A stretch of DNA of 64,000 nt from Novosphingobium silvae (GCF_009856825.1 NZ_WVTD01000001.1:525418-589417), one strand, 5' to 3'; shown: positions 26,184 to 35,737, counted from the first letter of the stretch. The notes: generated by a model not told the origin, from the sequence alone. Made by a program: numbers and translations.

Positions 26184-26690
26184 TTGAGCTGTCCGGCACT
26201 GATCGACTTCGAGGCGAGCTGCCTGCCCGAATACGGGCAGTCCTATCCCATCGAGGTCGCGGTGGCCCGGATCGACGGCTCCAGCCGGGCATGGCTGATC
26301 CGCCCGGTGGAGGCGTGGCGCTACTGGGACTGGTCGGACGAGGCCGAGGCGCTTCACGGCATCAGCCCGCAAATGCTCGAGAGCGAGGGCCTGCCGCCGC
26401 AGCAGGTCCTTGCCGAGATGATCGACTTCGTGCGCGGCTGCAATGTCTACGCCGATGCCGATCTCGACGAATACTGGCTCGAAGTCCTGTGCCATGCGAT
26501 CCGCGAGCCGCTGCCTTTCCCGGTGCGCTACCTCGGCGAGTTCATGAGCGAGCAGGGCTTCACCCGCCCCCAGGTCGTCGCCGCGCTGGAAGAGGCGAAG
26601 CGGCGCCTGCCACAGGAGCACCTTGCCCGTGAAGACGCCAAGCGGCTGGCGCTGGTTGTGAAGCTGCTGCTGGAAGGACAGGCGGCCTAA
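26184..26690 (+). CDS. DEDDh-type 3'-5' exonuclease-like protein
   Basis: A 168-residue compact RNase T/DnaQ-like nuclease. Exo I is seen as LIDFEASC, Exo II as VYADADLDEYWL and Exo III as EHLAREDAKRL (H-x4-D), giving the DEDDh metal-binding set. It is probably a cytoplasmic nuclease acting on single-stranded RNA or DNA; its natural substrate is unknown. The start is a TTG at 26184 supported by a strong GAGGAG ribosome site seven bases upstream. It follows the adenosine-kinase-like gene closely and is likely co-transcribed with it. Confidence 0.78.
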   Translation: MSCPALIDFEASCLPEYGQSYPIEVAVARIDGSSRAWLIRPVEAWRYWDWSDEAEALHGISPQMLESEGLPPQQVLAEMIDFVRGCNVYADADLDEYWLEVLCHAIREPLPFPVRYLGEFMSEQGFTRPQVVAALEEAKRRLPQEHLAREDAKRLALVVKLLLEGQAA

Positions 26691-26725
26691 GGCGGCCCAT
26701 CCTCCTCCCGATAGCTGCCGCTCCC

Positions 26726-27967
26726 TCAGCGCAGCGCCTTGCCGAACGCGGCCAGGTTGCCGTCGGCGTCGGGATCGGCGGGCATTCCCAGCAGCGTGCG
26801 CAGCAGCGCCGTCACGTCCACGTTGTCGAAGGGTGCGAGGCGACCGGCCGGAGCGAAGGCGGGCCCTGCCGCCACGAACAGCGCAGCCATCTGCGGCGCG
26901 GCGTTGTCATAGCCGTGCGTCCCGCCCGTGACCGGCTCCTCGGGCCGGGCAGGCACGATCATCCAGCCCACCTCGGCAAGGCAGAACCACGGCGCGACGC
27001 GCGGGTTGGAGCCGTAGCGCAGGCGCGCCGGGATCTCCTCTCGCGGCCAGCATTCCATGTGTTCGTGGCGGCCGCGCAGCGCCTTGGCGAGCTTCTTCTC
27101 GTTGCCTTCGGTCGGGTAGAGCGACGCGAACGGGCCAGTCTCGACCGCTCGGTAAAGCGAGGCGTCCACGATGGTGTCCAGCGTCACGTGGCGCTCGCCG
27201 GAAATCGCCGCCATCCCGTGGTCGGCGACGATGACGAGGTTCGCCTCGCGGCCGAGCTTGCGAAGCCCCTCGACGAGCGAGCCGATGCTGCGGTCCACCT
27301 CGGCGATCGCCTGTGTGGTGCGTGCATCGTCCGGCCCATGGCGGTGGCCTGCTGTGTCCACCGTGTCGAAGTAAAGGGTGACGAAGCGGGGACGTATGTC
27401 GGCGGGACGGCGCATCCAGTCGAGTACGGTTTCCACGCGCTGCGTGGCGGTCACTTCACCGTCGAAATGCTGCCAGTCCTGCGGGCGGGTTCCGCCCTCG
27501 GTGCTGGGGAAGGGCTTGGCCGAATAGGCACCGCCCCAGGCAATACCCGAACCCGGCCAGAACATCGCCGCCGTGCGGATGCCCTGGCGCTCCGCCGCGA
27601 CCCAGATGGGTTCGGCCTCTCCCCACCAGAACGGGTCCTGGCTTGCCATGGTGAACACTTCGCCGGGGCGGCGGGGGTCTTCGAAGCGGTTGGCGACGAT
27701 GCCGTTGCGGTCGGGCACCTTGCCCGTCGCGATCGCCCAGTGGTTGGGGAAGGTCTTGCTGGGGAAGGACGGGCGCATGGCGGCGCTGATCCCGTGCCGG
27801 GCAAGGGCCGAGAGATGGGGTGTCACTCCCCGGTCCAGGTAGTCGGCGCGGAAACCGTCTATCGAGACAAGGATGGTCACCGCGTCTTTCGACGCCTGCG
27901 CGTGAACCGGCAGCGAGGGCAGAAGAGCGGCGAAGGCGGCGGCAAGGAAAGCGAAAAGTCTTGTCAT
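26726..27967 (-). CDS. Secreted ectonucleotide pyrophosphatase/phosphodiesterase-family protein
   Basis: A 413-residue alkaline phosphatase-superfamily enzyme of the NPP type. A signal peptide (ending PSLPVHAQA) shows export to the periplasm. Catalytic elements are ILVSIDGFRADYLD (metal-binding Asp), the nucleophilic threonine in PSFPSKTFPNH, the YFDTVDTAGHRHGPDD metal site, and NLVIVADHGMAAI. The C-terminal region has GTHGYDNAAPQM, a third metal-binding part. Such proteins hydrolyse nucleotide or phospholipid phosphodiesters; the substrate here is unknown. It sits alone between convergent and same-strand neighbours. Confidence 0.88.
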   Translation of the reverse strand: MTRLFAFLAAAFAALLPSLPVHAQASKDAVTILVSIDGFRADYLDRGVTPHLSALARHGISAAMRPSFPSKTFPNHWAIATGKVPDRNGIVANRFEDPRRPGEVFTMASQDPFWWGEAEPIWVAAERQGIRTAAMFWPGSGIAWGGAYSAKPFPSTEGGTRPQDWQHFDGEVTATQRVETVLDWMRRPADIRPRFVTLYFDTVDTAGHRHGPDDARTTQAIAEVDRSIGSLVEGLRKLGREANLVIVADHGMAAISGERHVTLDTIVDASLYRAVETGPFASLYPTEGNEKKLAKALRGRHEHMECWPREEIPARLRYGSNPRVAPWFCLAEVGWMIVPARPEEPVTGGTHGYDNAAPQMAALFVAAGPAFAPAGRLAPFDNVDVTALLRTLLGMPADPDADGNLAAFGKALR

Positions 27968-28025
27968 GCCCGCCCTTTAGGTCGGCAATCATGACGATGC
28001 GATTGCAAGTTGGTTCGCCGCGCTC

Positions 28026-28553
28026 TCAGGGAAGGCCGGTCGCATCCCCTGTCGGCGGCAATGGGGAAGCGGGGCGGCCCCGCTGCATGGCTTCCAGCCT
28101 CGCCAGGCACTGCGACTTGCGTTCGTCGCGCGCACGGGTGAGTGCATCGGCGACTTGCGCGGGCAGGGCGCAGTCGCGTTCCGGGCGCACCGGCACTTTG
28201 GCCCGGCAGCCTTCCTCGGTGGCGAAGAGGTTGTCGGCGCAGTCCTCGTAGGCAGCCAGGTCCGCATCGTGGAGGCTGCGGCAGCTCATCGTCCAGCGCG
28301 CCTTGTAGGAAGTTTCGGCGAAAGCGGTGCAGTCCTGGTATTCGGTCTGCGCCGCCGCCTCGCGCGCGGCGCGCTCGGTCAGCGCCTTGTGCTCGGCCTC
28401 GGCCCTGGCCTGCTCGGCCGCCATCGCCTGCGTCTGCCGGCGCAGGTCCTGCGCCGGCAGGTAGATGCCGTAGTGATAGCCCACGCCCGCACCGGCGATC
28501 AACGCCGCCGCCGCCAGCGAGAGCTTCAGGATGGTGTCCGGGTTCTTAGGCAT
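28026..28553 (-). CDS. Membrane-anchored protein of unknown function
   Basis: A 175-residue protein with one N-terminal transmembrane segment ([22 protein letters not shown]), then a charged helix rich in Ala/Gln/Glu/Arg (about 35-68) and a periplasmic-looking region with six cysteines (QDCTAF, MSCRSL, EDCADN, EGCRAK, RDCALP, SQCLAR). The regular cysteine spacing suggests disulfide bonds. No known domain is recognised. The ATG at 28553 overlaps the end of purD by eight bases, so it is probably translated from the purD transcript. Confidence 0.72.
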   Translation of the reverse strand: MPKNPDTILKLSLAAAALIAGAGVGYHYGIYLPAQDLRRQTQAMAAEQARAEAEHKALTERAAREAAAQTEYQDCTAFAETSYKARWTMSCRSLHDADLAAYEDCADNLFATEEGCRAKVPVRPERDCALPAQVADALTRARDERKSQCLARLEAMQRGRPASPLPPTGDATGLP

Positions 28554-29829
28554 CGGCCTTTTCGCGCGCCACTTCGCGCCACCCGATGTCGCGGCGGCAG
28601 AAGCCGGTGTCGAAGTCCAGCGCGTCCACCGCCGCATAGGCGCGGCGCTGCGCCTCGGTGACGGAGCCCGCCCGCGCCGTCACGTTGAGCACGCGCCCGC
28701 CGTTCGCCACCAGCCCGCCCGCCACGAGCGCAGTGCCCGCATGGAAGACCTTGGCGCCTTGCGCCTCGGCTTCGGGGATCGCGCGGATCGCGCCGCCCTT
28801 CTCGGGCGTGCCGGGATAGCCGCGCGCGGCCATGACGACGGTGAGCGCCACATCGTCCGAAAAGCGCGGCGGTTCGATCGCGGCCAGCCGGTTCTCGGCG
28901 CAGGCGTGGAGCAGTTCCACAAGGTCGGATTCGAGGCGCATCAGCATGACCTGGCATTCCGGATCGCCGAAGCGGCAGTTGTATTCGATCAGCTGCGGGC
29001 CTTTGGCTGTCAGCATCAGCCCCAGGAACAGCACGCCCGAATACGGCATGCCCTCGTTCGCCAGAGTGCGCACGGTGGGCGCGATGATCTTGGTCATCGC
29101 CTCGGCCTGCAGTTCGGGCGTGAGCACGAGAGCCGGGCTGTAGGCACCCATGCCGCCGGTGTTGGGCCCGGTATCCCCGTCGCCCACGCGCTTGTGGTCC
29201 TGCGCCGAGGCGAAGGGGACGATGGTGGACCCGTCGGTCAGCGCGAAGAAGCTGGCTTCCTCGCCCTCTAGGAACTCCTCGATCACGGCTTCCGCGCCTG
29301 CTTCACCGAAGCGGCCGGCGAAGATGTCGCGCACCGCTTCCTCGGCTTCGGCCATGGTCATGGCGACCGTCACGCCCTTGCCTGCGGCGAGGCCGTCGGC
29401 CTTGATGACGACAGGCGCGCCGAACCTTGCGAGCGCCGAAAGGGCCGCCTCCTGCGAGGATACGCGCTCGTATCCGCCGGTCGGGATGCCCGCGCGCGCG
29501 CAAAGGTCCTTGGTGAAGCCCTTCGATCCCTCTAGCTGCGCGGCCGCGCGGCTGGGCCCGAACACCGCGAAGCCTTCGCCCCGCAGCGAATCGGCAAGGC
29601 CATCCACCAGCGGCGCTTCGGGCCCGATGACGACGAGGCCGATCACGTTCGCCTCGCAAAAGGCGATTACCGCGCCGTGGTCTTGCGCGTCGAGGTCGAT
29701 GCATGTCGCGACCTCGGAGATGCCGGGGTTGCCTGGCGCGGCCCACAGGCTATCGCAGCGCGGGGATTGCGCCAGCTTCCACGCCAGCGCATGTTCGCGG
29801 CCGCCCGAGCCCAATAGCAGGATGTTCAT
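28546..29829 (-). CDS. purD: Phosphoribosylamine-glycine ligase
   Basis: A 427-residue ATP-grasp enzyme joining glycine to phosphoribosylamine in purine synthesis. Landmarks are the start [22 protein letters not shown], the [20 protein letters not shown] segment, [19 protein letters not shown], and the ATP-grasp core [17 protein letters not shown] with [14 protein letters not shown] and the ligand residues in [11 protein letters not shown]. Start ATG 29829 follows an ACGGGAA. Only five bases separate this start from the divergent xseA start. Confidence 0.96.
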   Translation of the reverse strand: MNILLLGSGGREHALAWKLAQSPRCDSLWAAPGNPGISEVATCIDLDAQDHGAVIAFCEANVIGLVVIGPEAPLVDGLADSLRGEGFAVFGPSRAAAQLEGSKGFTKDLCARAGIPTGGYERVSSQEAALSALARFGAPVVIKADGLAAGKGVTVAMTMAEAEEAVRDIFAGRFGEAGAEAVIEEFLEGEEASFFALTDGSTIVPFASAQDHKRVGDGDTGPNTGGMGAYSPALVLTPELQAEAMTKIIAPTVRTLANEGMPYSGVLFLGLMLTAKGPQLIEYNCRFGDPECQVMLMRLESDLVELLHACAENRLAAIEPPRFSDDVALTVVMAARGYPGTPEKGGAIRAIPEAEAQGAKVFHAGTALVAGGLVANGGRVLNVTARAGSVTEAQRRAYAAVDALDFDTGFCRRDIGWREVAREKADA

Positions 29830-29834
29830 TTCCC

Positions 29835-31367
29835 GTGCCTTCCAATCCGTTCTTCGACGACGATGACCATGCCGACGGTTCAGGCGGGCTGGTAGCGAAG
29901 GAGACGGCGGGGAACAACGCCGCACCGCTCTCGATCAGCGAGATTTCCAACCTCCTCAAGCGCACCGTGGAGGACCGCTTCGGCTTCGTGCGCCTGCGCG
30001 GCGAGCTTTCCGGCGTCAAGCGCGCGGCGTCCGGCCACCTCTATTGTGCGTTGAAGGACGACAAGGCGGTGATCGACGGGGTCATGTGGAAAGGCGGTGC
30101 GCAGCGCCTCGCCTTCCGGCCCGAGGACGGGATCGAGGTCGTCGCCACGGGCAAGCTGACGACGTATCCGGGCCGCTCCAAATACCAGATCGTCATCGAG
30201 ACTATGGAGATCGCGGGCGAGGGCGCGCTGCTGGCGCTGCTCGAGAAACTGCGCGCCCGCCTCGCGGCCGAAGGACTGTTCAACCCGGAACGCAAGCGCG
30301 CGCTGCCGTTCCTGCCGCAAACCATCGGTGTCGTCACCTCGCCCACTGGCGCGGTGATCCGCGACATCCTCCACCGCCTGGCCGACCGCTTCCCCAGCCG
30401 GGTGCTGGTCTGGCCGGTGCTGGTGCAGGGAGAGGGCGCGGCCGCGCAGGTAGCCAATGCGGTGCGCGGCTTTTCCGCCATCGCGCCCGGCGGACCGGTG
30501 CCGCGCCCCGACATCGTCATCGTCGCGCGCGGCGGCGGGTCGATCGAGGACCTCTGGAGCTTCAACGAGGAGATCGTCGTGCGCGCGGTCGCCGAATCGA
30601 GCATTCCGGTGATCTCGGCGGTGGGCCACGAAACCGACACCACCTTGTGCGACCATGCGGCCGACCGCCGGGCGCCTACGCCAACGGCCGCGGCCGAAAT
30701 GGCCGTGCCCGTGCGCGCCGAGCTGCTGGCGCAGCTTGGAGACCTGGCTCATCGCAAGCGGCGCTGCGCCCTGCGCCCGGTTACGCTCGGGCGGGAGCGG
30801 CTGGAAGCGCGGGTCCAGCGCCTGCCCCGGCCCGAGGCGATCCTTGCCAGCAAGGCGCAGAAGCTCCACGAACTGTCCGAGCGCCTGCGCCGCGGCCTTC
30901 GCGACGAGGCGACGGCGAAGGCCCGGCAACTGCAGCATGCCGCCGGGCGGCTTTCGCTTCCGCTGCTGCGCCACCGGGTTCAGGCCTGCGACGAGCGGCT
31001 GGGCCGCATCGGCCTCGTCCCGCGCCTGCTCGAGAGGCGGCGCGACCTCGCGCGCGATGCGCTGGCCCCTTACGCCCGGGTCCTGCCCCAGCTCGATCCC
31101 CGCCTGCCGCTTCAGCGGGGCTATGCCCTGGTCAAGGCGCCCTCGGGCAAGACCGTGACGAGCCGCGAGGCGGCGCTGCGCGAAGCAGGTCTGGTGATCG
31201 AGTTCCGCGACGGGGAGCTTGCGGTGACGCCCGGTGGCCCCGCTGCCGATACCTCCGCTTCCCCGGCTCCGGCCCCGGCCACTTCCCCGCGGCGACCCTC
31301 GCGACCCTCGCGACCGGCGCGACCGGCGCCAAGTTCGCCGCGACAGGACGATTTGTTCGGATCGTGA
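29835..31367 (+). CDS. xseA: Exodeoxyribonuclease VII large subunit
   Basis: A 510-residue nuclease subunit that degrades single-stranded DNA together with XseB. The N-terminal OB-fold is recognised from [29 protein letters not shown], the catalytic domain from [45 protein letters not shown] and [28 protein letters not shown] (read in parts), followed by a long coiled coil. The C-terminal 45 residues are Pro/Ala/Ser-rich with a 9-bp DNA repeat and end in DDLFGS. The start is a GTG at 29835 with no clear ribosome site; no ATG is available near. xseB is not in the window. Confidence 0.93.
   Translation: MPSNPFFDDDDHADGSGGLVAKETAGNNAAPLSISEISNLLKRTVEDRFGFVRLRGELSGVKRAASGHLYCALKDDKAVIDGVMWKGGAQRLAFRPEDGIEVVATGKLTTYPGRSKYQIVIETMEIAGEGALLALLEKLRARLAAEGLFNPERKRALPFLPQTIGVVTSPTGAVIRDILHRLADRFPSRVLVWPVLVQGEGAAAQVANAVRGFSAIAPGGPVPRPDIVIVARGGGSIEDLWSFNEEIVVRAVAESSIPVISAVGHETDTTLCDHAADRRAPTPTAAAEMAVPVRAELLAQLGDLAHRKRRCALRPVTLGRERLEARVQRLPRPEAILASKAQKLHELSERLRRGLRDEATAKARQLQHAAGRLSLPLLRHRVQACDERLGRIGLVPRLLERRRDLARDALAPYARVLPQLDPRLPLQRGYALVKAPSGKTVTSREAALREAGLVIEFRDGELAVTPGGPAADTSASPAPAPATSPRRPSRPSRPARPAPSSPRQDDLFGS
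31292..31327 (+). repeat. 9-bp tandem repeat in xseA tail
   Basis: Four 9-bp units in a row, GCGACCCTC twice then GCGACCGGC twice. In the xseA frame they encode a short Arg-Pro-Ser/Arg-Pro-Ala run in the disordered C-terminal tail. In-frame unit length means gain or loss of units would keep the frame. Confidence 0.8.
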
Positions 31368-31388
31368 TGGTCTGCTAAGCATGCAGCC

Positions 31389-31592
31389 ATGCTGATGTCC
31401 TCCGCAGATCGCCCCGCCAAGCTCGCCTACGGCCCCAACGGCTTCCGCGTGCTGAGCGCGGGCCACTACGTCACTTGTGCCGTCACCGGCGAGAAGATCC
31501 CGCTCGAACTGCTCCGTTACTGGAGCGCCGAGCGGCAGGAGCCCTACGCCAGCGCCGAAATCGCGACGAAGCGGTTGATCGGCCAGGCCTGA
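31389..31592 (+). CDS. DUF2093 family protein
   Basis: A 67-residue protein of the alphaproteobacterial DUF2093 family. The whole sequence matches the family pattern: AKLAYGPNGFRVLSAGHYVTCAVTGEKIPLELLRYWSAERQEPYAS (read in parts). The family is small, cytoplasmic and of unknown function, with a Cys in a C-x-V-T-G-E-x-I setting that recalls a single zinc-ribbon knuckle. It lies 21 bases after xseA and six bases before the GTG of the M23 peptidase gene, so the three are probably one transcript. Confidence 0.85.
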   Translation: MLMSSADRPAKLAYGPNGFRVLSAGHYVTCAVTGEKIPLELLRYWSAERQEPYASAEIATKRLIGQA

Positions 31593-31598
31593 CCGGCT

Positions 31599-32510
31599 GT
31601 GAGCGCACCCTCGCGGGTATTCGCGCTGCTGGTCGCCGTGGCGGTCGGCACCGCGCTGGCGGTGCCGATGATGCTGCGCGCGGCGTCTGCTTCTCTCGGC
31701 GGGCCGCTGGTCCCCGCGCCCGTTGCCCCGAGCTTGCCCGCACAGGCGGTACTGCTGCCCTTCTCGGGACAGCTCACGCAGGGGGGCTGGATCCGCGGCA
31801 CGCTGCCGCAGGGGATGCGCACGCTTTCGCTGGATGGCACGCCCGTGAAGGTGGCGGCGGACGGCACGTGGTTTGCCGCTTTCGATCGCGATGCAGGGCC
31901 GCAGGCGGTGCTGCGCACGGTGCTGGCGAACGGCACGATCGGCGAGCAGCGCGTGGCGGTGCAGCCTCGGGACTGGCGGATCGAGCATGTGAATGTAGCC
32001 CGCAAGCCCGGCGGCCCTTCGGAAGCCTTCATGGCCCTGCGTCGCCCGGAACTCGCCCGCATCGCTGCGGCGCGGGCGATGCCGACGCAGGCGCAAGGGT
32101 GGCGGCAGGCCTTCGTCTGGCCGGTCACGGGACGCATTTCCGGCCGGTTCGGCTCGCAGCGCGTCTACCGGGGTGAGCCCGCCGCCTATCACTCGGGCCT
32201 CGATGTCAGCACCGGGGCCAGCGGCACAGCCTTCGTGGCGCCTGCGGACGGCGTGGTGATTCTGGCGGCAGACCGGCCTTTCACTCTCGAAGGCAACCTG
32301 CTGATGCTGGACCACGGCATGGGCCTCAACAGCGCGTTCCTGCATTGCTCGCAGATCCTGGTGAAGGAAGGCGAGCACGTGCGGCAAGGCCAGGTGATCG
32401 GCCGCATCGGCATGACCGGCCGCGCGACGGGCCCGCATCTGCACTGGTCGATCAAGTGGAACGAGGCGCGGCTCGACCCGCTGCTGTTCACCGGCCCGAT
32501 GGCGGATTGA
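31599..32510 (+). CDS. Exported M23 family metallopeptidase
   Basis: A 303-residue LytM-type peptidase. A signal anchor (VFALLVAVAVGTALAVPMML) is followed by an N-terminal domain of about 120 residues with beta-rich character and a C-terminal M23 domain. Zinc ligands are intact: H-x3-D in AAYHSGLDVSTG and H-L-H in ATGPHLHWSIKW. It is probably a periplasmic endopeptidase on peptidoglycan, distinct from the bactofilin-linked enzyme near 10 kb because it lacks the coiled coil. Start is a GTG at 31599. Confidence 0.87.
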   Translation: MSAPSRVFALLVAVAVGTALAVPMMLRAASASLGGPLVPAPVAPSLPAQAVLLPFSGQLTQGGWIRGTLPQGMRTLSLDGTPVKVAADGTWFAAFDRDAGPQAVLRTVLANGTIGEQRVAVQPRDWRIEHVNVARKPGGPSEAFMALRRPELARIAAARAMPTQAQGWRQAFVWPVTGRISGRFGSQRVYRGEPAAYHSGLDVSTGASGTAFVAPADGVVILAADRPFTLEGNLLMLDHGMGLNSAFLHCSQILVKEGEHVRQGQVIGRIGMTGRATGPHLHWSIKWNEARLDPLLFTGPMAD

Positions 32511-32587
32511 AAGCTTCTCCCCCGTTGATTTCAGGCGCTGGTCGCGAACTGTCTTGCGCCCGGGTTCCAAGCCGCTAGGCAGCGCGC

Positions 32588-33583
32588 GTGCAGCGCATCA
32601 TCGGTTCCATCGGCCTGATCGGCTTGCTCGCCATGACGTGGGCTCACGGTGAAAAGCCGCCGGAGCCGATCTTTCCGCTCAACCTCAAGGTGAAGGCGCT
32701 GCCGCTGCCGCCCCGGCGCGAGACGGCGCGGCTGGGAGCATTCCGGCTTGAGCGCATCTGGCATCTGCAAAGCCGCTCCGTTCGGTTCGGCGGCTATTCG
32801 GCGCTGCTGGCCATGCCGGGCGAGCGCTGGGTGGCGATCAGCGACAGCGGCGCTCTGCTGCGCTTCACCCCGCCCGACCGGGCCGGACCCGGTCCCGGCG
32901 CGCGGGACCTGAAGCTCAGCGCAAAGGGCAGCAAGGACTTCAACGACGTCGAGTCGGCCACGCGCGATCCGGCGAGCGGACAGTTCTGGGTGGGACTGGA
33001 AGGCCGCAACGAAATCATCCGCCTCGACCGCCGACTGGTGATGAACGGCAGGGCGCGGCCGCCCGGGATGCGCCACTGGGGGCTCAACAGTGGACCGGAA
33101 AGTCTGGTGCGGCTGGCCGACGGCCGCTTCCTCACGGTGCGCGAGGTGCAGGGGCGTTTCCTTGCGAGCACCGGCAACCCGGGGCTGCTGTTCCCGCGCG
33201 ATCCTATCGCGGGCGGCAAGCCCGTGCGCTTCACGATCGAAGGGCCGCACCATTTCTCGGTGACGGACATGGCGCAGATACCCGACGGGCGCGTGCTCGT
33301 TTTGATGCGGCGACTGATCTGGCCCTTTCCGATGCGATTCGCCTCGCGGCTTGCGATCGGTGACCCGCGCCTGATTCGCGAAGGCGGTGTCTGGCGCATC
33401 AAGGAAGTGGCGCGGCTGGCGTCTGTCCTGCCGATCGACAATCTGGAAGGAATGACGATCGAGCCCCGCGCCGATGGCAGGTTGTCGGTCTGGCTGATCT
33501 CGGACGACAACCACGCGGACTATCAGCGCACGCTGCTCTGGCGTCTTTCGGTGGATCCGGCGAAGCTGCCGTGGCCACGCTAG
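32588..33583 (+). CDS. Esterase-like activity of phytase family protein
   Basis: A 331-residue exported protein of the 'esterase-like activity of phytase' family, a beta-propeller group. A short hydrophobic N-terminus (IIGSIGLIGLLAMTWAHG) suggests a signal peptide. Family features visible are RFGGYSALLAMPGERWVAISDSG, DFNDVESATRDPASGQFWVGLEG, GPESLVRLADGRFLTVRE, LPIDNLEGMTIEPR and VWLISDDNH. The biochemical function of the family is poorly defined; phosphate-ester or other ester hydrolysis has been proposed. The start is a GTG at 32588. Confidence 0.8.
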   Translation: MQRIIGSIGLIGLLAMTWAHGEKPPEPIFPLNLKVKALPLPPRRETARLGAFRLERIWHLQSRSVRFGGYSALLAMPGERWVAISDSGALLRFTPPDRAGPGPGARDLKLSAKGSKDFNDVESATRDPASGQFWVGLEGRNEIIRLDRRLVMNGRARPPGMRHWGLNSGPESLVRLADGRFLTVREVQGRFLASTGNPGLLFPRDPIAGGKPVRFTIEGPHHFSVTDMAQIPDGRVLVLMRRLIWPFPMRFASRLAIGDPRLIREGGVWRIKEVARLASVLPIDNLEGMTIEPRADGRLSVWLISDDNHADYQRTLLWRLSVDPAKLPWPR

Positions 33584-33680
33584 GCGGGCCGGCTCAGGGA
33601 ACGCAGAAACATGGCAAGCCAAAGCGAAAAGGCGCGCAGGACCGAAGTCCCGCACGCCGTTTCAGGCAAATGCCGATCGT

Positions 33681-33698
33681 GCCCTCCCGAAGGAGGGC
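33681..33698 (-). terminator. Possible rpmB terminator hairpin with UUCG loop
   Basis: On the minus strand GCCCTCC-TTCG-GGAGGGC forms a 7-bp stem closed by a stable C(UUCG)G tetraloop, 8 bases after the rpmB stop. It has no T-run downstream, so termination efficiency is uncertain. Confidence 0.55.
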
Positions 33699-33705
33699 AG
33701 CCGGA

Positions 33706-33990
33706 TCAGGCGGCCTGCTGCTTCTTAAGCTCGCGCTTCACCTTGACGGCGCGCGGCGAAAGCTTGGTGTCCGAGGTCTTCAGCAGCCAGTTGTCGAGGC
33801 CGCCGTTATGCTCGACCGAACGCAGGCCGTGCGTCGACACGCGGAACTTGAAGCTGCGGTCCAGGCCTTCCGACAGAAGCGTCACGTTCTGGAGGTTGGG
33901 CAGGAAGACGCGCTTGGTCTTGTTGTTGGCGTGGCTGACGTTGCAGCCGACCTGGCGGCCCTTGCCGGTCAGTTCGCAGATGCGGGACAT
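33706..33990 (-). CDS. rpmB: 50S ribosomal protein L28
   Basis: A 94-residue L28 protein. The start [27 protein letters not shown] (read in parts) and the [34 protein letters not shown] core are typical of alphaproteobacterial L28, and the basic Lys/Arg-rich C-terminus ends in KKQQAA. The usual second CxxC zinc motif is absent, leaving a single Cys near each of positions 5 and 16. It is divergent from tadA. Length is normal for alphaproteobacteria. Confidence 0.96.
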   Translation of the reverse strand: MSRICELTGKGRQVGCNVSHANNKTKRVFLPNLQNVTLLSEGLDRSFKFRVSTHGLRSVEHNGGLDNWLLKTSDTKLSPRAVKVKRELKKQQAA

Positions 33991-34106
33991 GTCTACTCTC
34001 GCTCGAAAAAAATCGGATGCCGTGGATCACGGGAAGGCGCGCCATTAGCGATTCTGCCACGCGAGGTCAAGTTGCGCACAGGTTTTTGACGCGCTAGCGC
34101 GAAATC

Positions 34107-34562
34107 ATGACTCGCTGGCCCCTTCCCGAATACATGGCGCTCGCCCTGGCGCAAGCGCGCGAGGCTGCTCAGGCGGGGGAAGTCCCGATCGGCGCGGTCG
34201 TCGTTAAGGAGGGCCGGGTCCTGGCCCAGGGGCGCAACGGCCCGCGCGAAAGGCACGACCCGACCAGCCATGCCGAAATCGAGGCGATTCGCGCCGCCGC
34301 CCGCATCCTGGGCAACGAACGGCTCGAAGGATGCGAGCTGTGGGTCACGCTGGAGCCGTGCGCCATGTGTGCCGGCGCGATCGCCCACGCACGGATCGCG
34401 CGTCTCTATTACGGGGCGTCTGATCCCAAGGGCGGGGCAGTGGAGAACGGGGCACGCGTGTTCGAGCATCCGCAGTGCCTTCACCGGCCGGAGGTATACG
34501 CAGGCATCGGCGAGGCCGAATCGGCGGATCTCCTGCGCGGTTTCTTTCGCGAGCGGCGCTGA
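34107..34562 (+). CDS. tadA: tRNA-specific adenosine deaminase
   Basis: A 151-residue zinc deaminase that converts adenosine 34 of tRNA-Arg(ACG) to inosine. The active site is complete: H-A-E in PTSHAEIEAIRAA and P-C-x2-C in LEPCAMCAGAIAHARI. The YYGASDPKGGAVENG segment is the TadA-specific region. Start ATG 34107. It lies divergent to rpmB, with convergent RNase T2 downstream. Confidence 0.95.
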   Translation: MTRWPLPEYMALALAQAREAAQAGEVPIGAVVVKEGRVLAQGRNGPRERHDPTSHAEIEAIRAAARILGNERLEGCELWVTLEPCAMCAGAIAHARIARLYYGASDPKGGAVENGARVFEHPQCLHRPEVYAGIGEAESADLLRGFFRERR

Positions 34563-34583
34563 GGGCGCACCTCCGCTTCCCGG

Positions 34584-35288
34584 TCAGAGCCCGCGCCAGA
34601 TCTTCAGCGGAGCCGTGTCGGCCGGGCCGAACCGCGCGGGCGGGCAGCGGCCGGGCCGGAAATCGGCGCGGTAGCAGAGGCGCAGTTCGCGCAGCCAGCC
34701 CTTGCGACTCGCCTCGATGCCCACCGATTCGCGCTTCCATCCGGGGTTGGCGGCGAGGAATTCGTCGCGCAGCATGCCTGCCGTCAGGTCCTTGCGGCGC
34801 GAGAGGCGGTCCGCATCGGGCCAGTGGATCGAGCGCCAGAGGATCGCGCTCACGCGGAAGTACTTTTCCGGCGTTCCCACCATGCAACTGCCGTGCTTCG
34901 CCCATTCGTGGGCCAGCAGACCGGGCGAGGGGGTCATGCACAAATGTTCGCGCAAGAGCTGCGGGGAAGGCACGGGGTTAAGGGCGCACCACTGAGGCGA
35001 GGGGCCGCGTGCCGCCTCGGGCCAGAGCCCGTGCAGGATGAAGCCGAAGCGGCCGCGCTTTGCCGAGCACTGCAGCGAGCGGGTATCGCCGCTCGTCTTG
35101 CAGTAATCGGGCGACCAGCTGGCAGCGAGCGTGTAGGCGCCGATGGACGTGCGGCGCACCGGGCCGCTCGGCACGGCAGGGCGGACCGGCGCGATCCGGG
35201 GCGGCAGCTGACACTGATAGGCCTGCGCTAAAGCCAAGCCGGGCATGAAGGCGGTGGCGGCGAGAGCGGCCCATCCGCTGCGGGTCAT
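34584..35288 (-). CDS. Secreted ribonuclease T2 family protein
   Basis: A 234-residue RNase T2-family enzyme that cleaves RNA at the 3' side via 2',3'-cyclic phosphates. A signal peptide (AALAATAFMPGLALAQA) directs it to the periplasm or outside. The two conserved active-site regions are present: ILHGLWPE (CAS I) and HEWAKHGSC (CAS II), both with histidines. Eight cysteines in the mature part are consistent with disulfides. Its ATG overlaps the stop of the upstream small membrane protein (ATGA), and that in turn overlaps nadC, so the three genes form one operon. Confidence 0.9.
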   Translation of the reverse strand: MTRSGWAALAATAFMPGLALAQAYQCQLPPRIAPVRPAVPSGPVRRTSIGAYTLAASWSPDYCKTSGDTRSLQCSAKRGRFGFILHGLWPEAARGPSPQWCALNPVPSPQLLREHLCMTPSPGLLAHEWAKHGSCMVGTPEKYFRVSAILWRSIHWPDADRLSRRKDLTAGMLRDEFLAANPGWKRESVGIEASRKGWLRELRLCYRADFRPGRCPPARFGPADTAPLKIWRGL

Positions 35289-35737
35289 GCGAATACGTCC
35301 GGATCGATCTCGCCGGTCCTGGCACGGCTGCGAAGCCAGCGGGAGACATCGCGGCGCACGAGAATCGCGCTGCACGCAGCGACGAGAAGGTAGGAGCAGA
35401 CCATGAGCACGCCGTAAAACCATCCGTACTTCAGCCCCAGGCGATAGAACTTGCCGATCTCCCACAGGCTGGTGACGCTCAGCGCGATGAACAGCCACCT
35501 TGCGAGATTGCCCGCCCGGCGCGCGATGCGCCACCAGAGGAACCCGAAGAGCGTCACTACGAAGACGATCGAGAGAAGCCAGGCTGCGCCGGACTGGCCC
35601 GCCGCCACGGCCTCGGCACGGAAGCGGTCGTGGTAAAGCAGGATCGCCGCGACGTTGCAGCCGATGCCGGCAAGCAGCAACCGGCTGAACAGATGCATGA
35701 CCTTGGGGCGATTGCGCATGCCCTCGTCGGAGGTCAC
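35285..35737 (-). CDS. Small integral membrane protein of unknown function
   Basis: A 150-residue protein with four hydrophobic helices: LFSRLLLAGIGCNVAAILLYH, AAWLLSIVFVVTLFGFLWWRI, LARWLFIALSVTSLWEIGKFY and GWFYGVLMVCSYLLVAACSAIL. I recognise no motif. The start is a GTG at 35737 overlapping the nadC stop (GTGA), with an in-frame ATG at 35719 as alternative. The stop overlaps the RNase T2 start. It may belong to the nadC operon only by transcription. Confidence 0.75.
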   Translation of the reverse strand: MTSDEGMRNRPKVMHLFSRLLLAGIGCNVAAILLYHDRFRAEAVAAGQSGAAWLLSIVFVVTLFGFLWWRIARRAGNLARWLFIALSVTSLWEIGKFYRLGLKYGWFYGVLMVCSYLLVAACSAILVRRDVSRWLRSRARTGEIDPDVFA

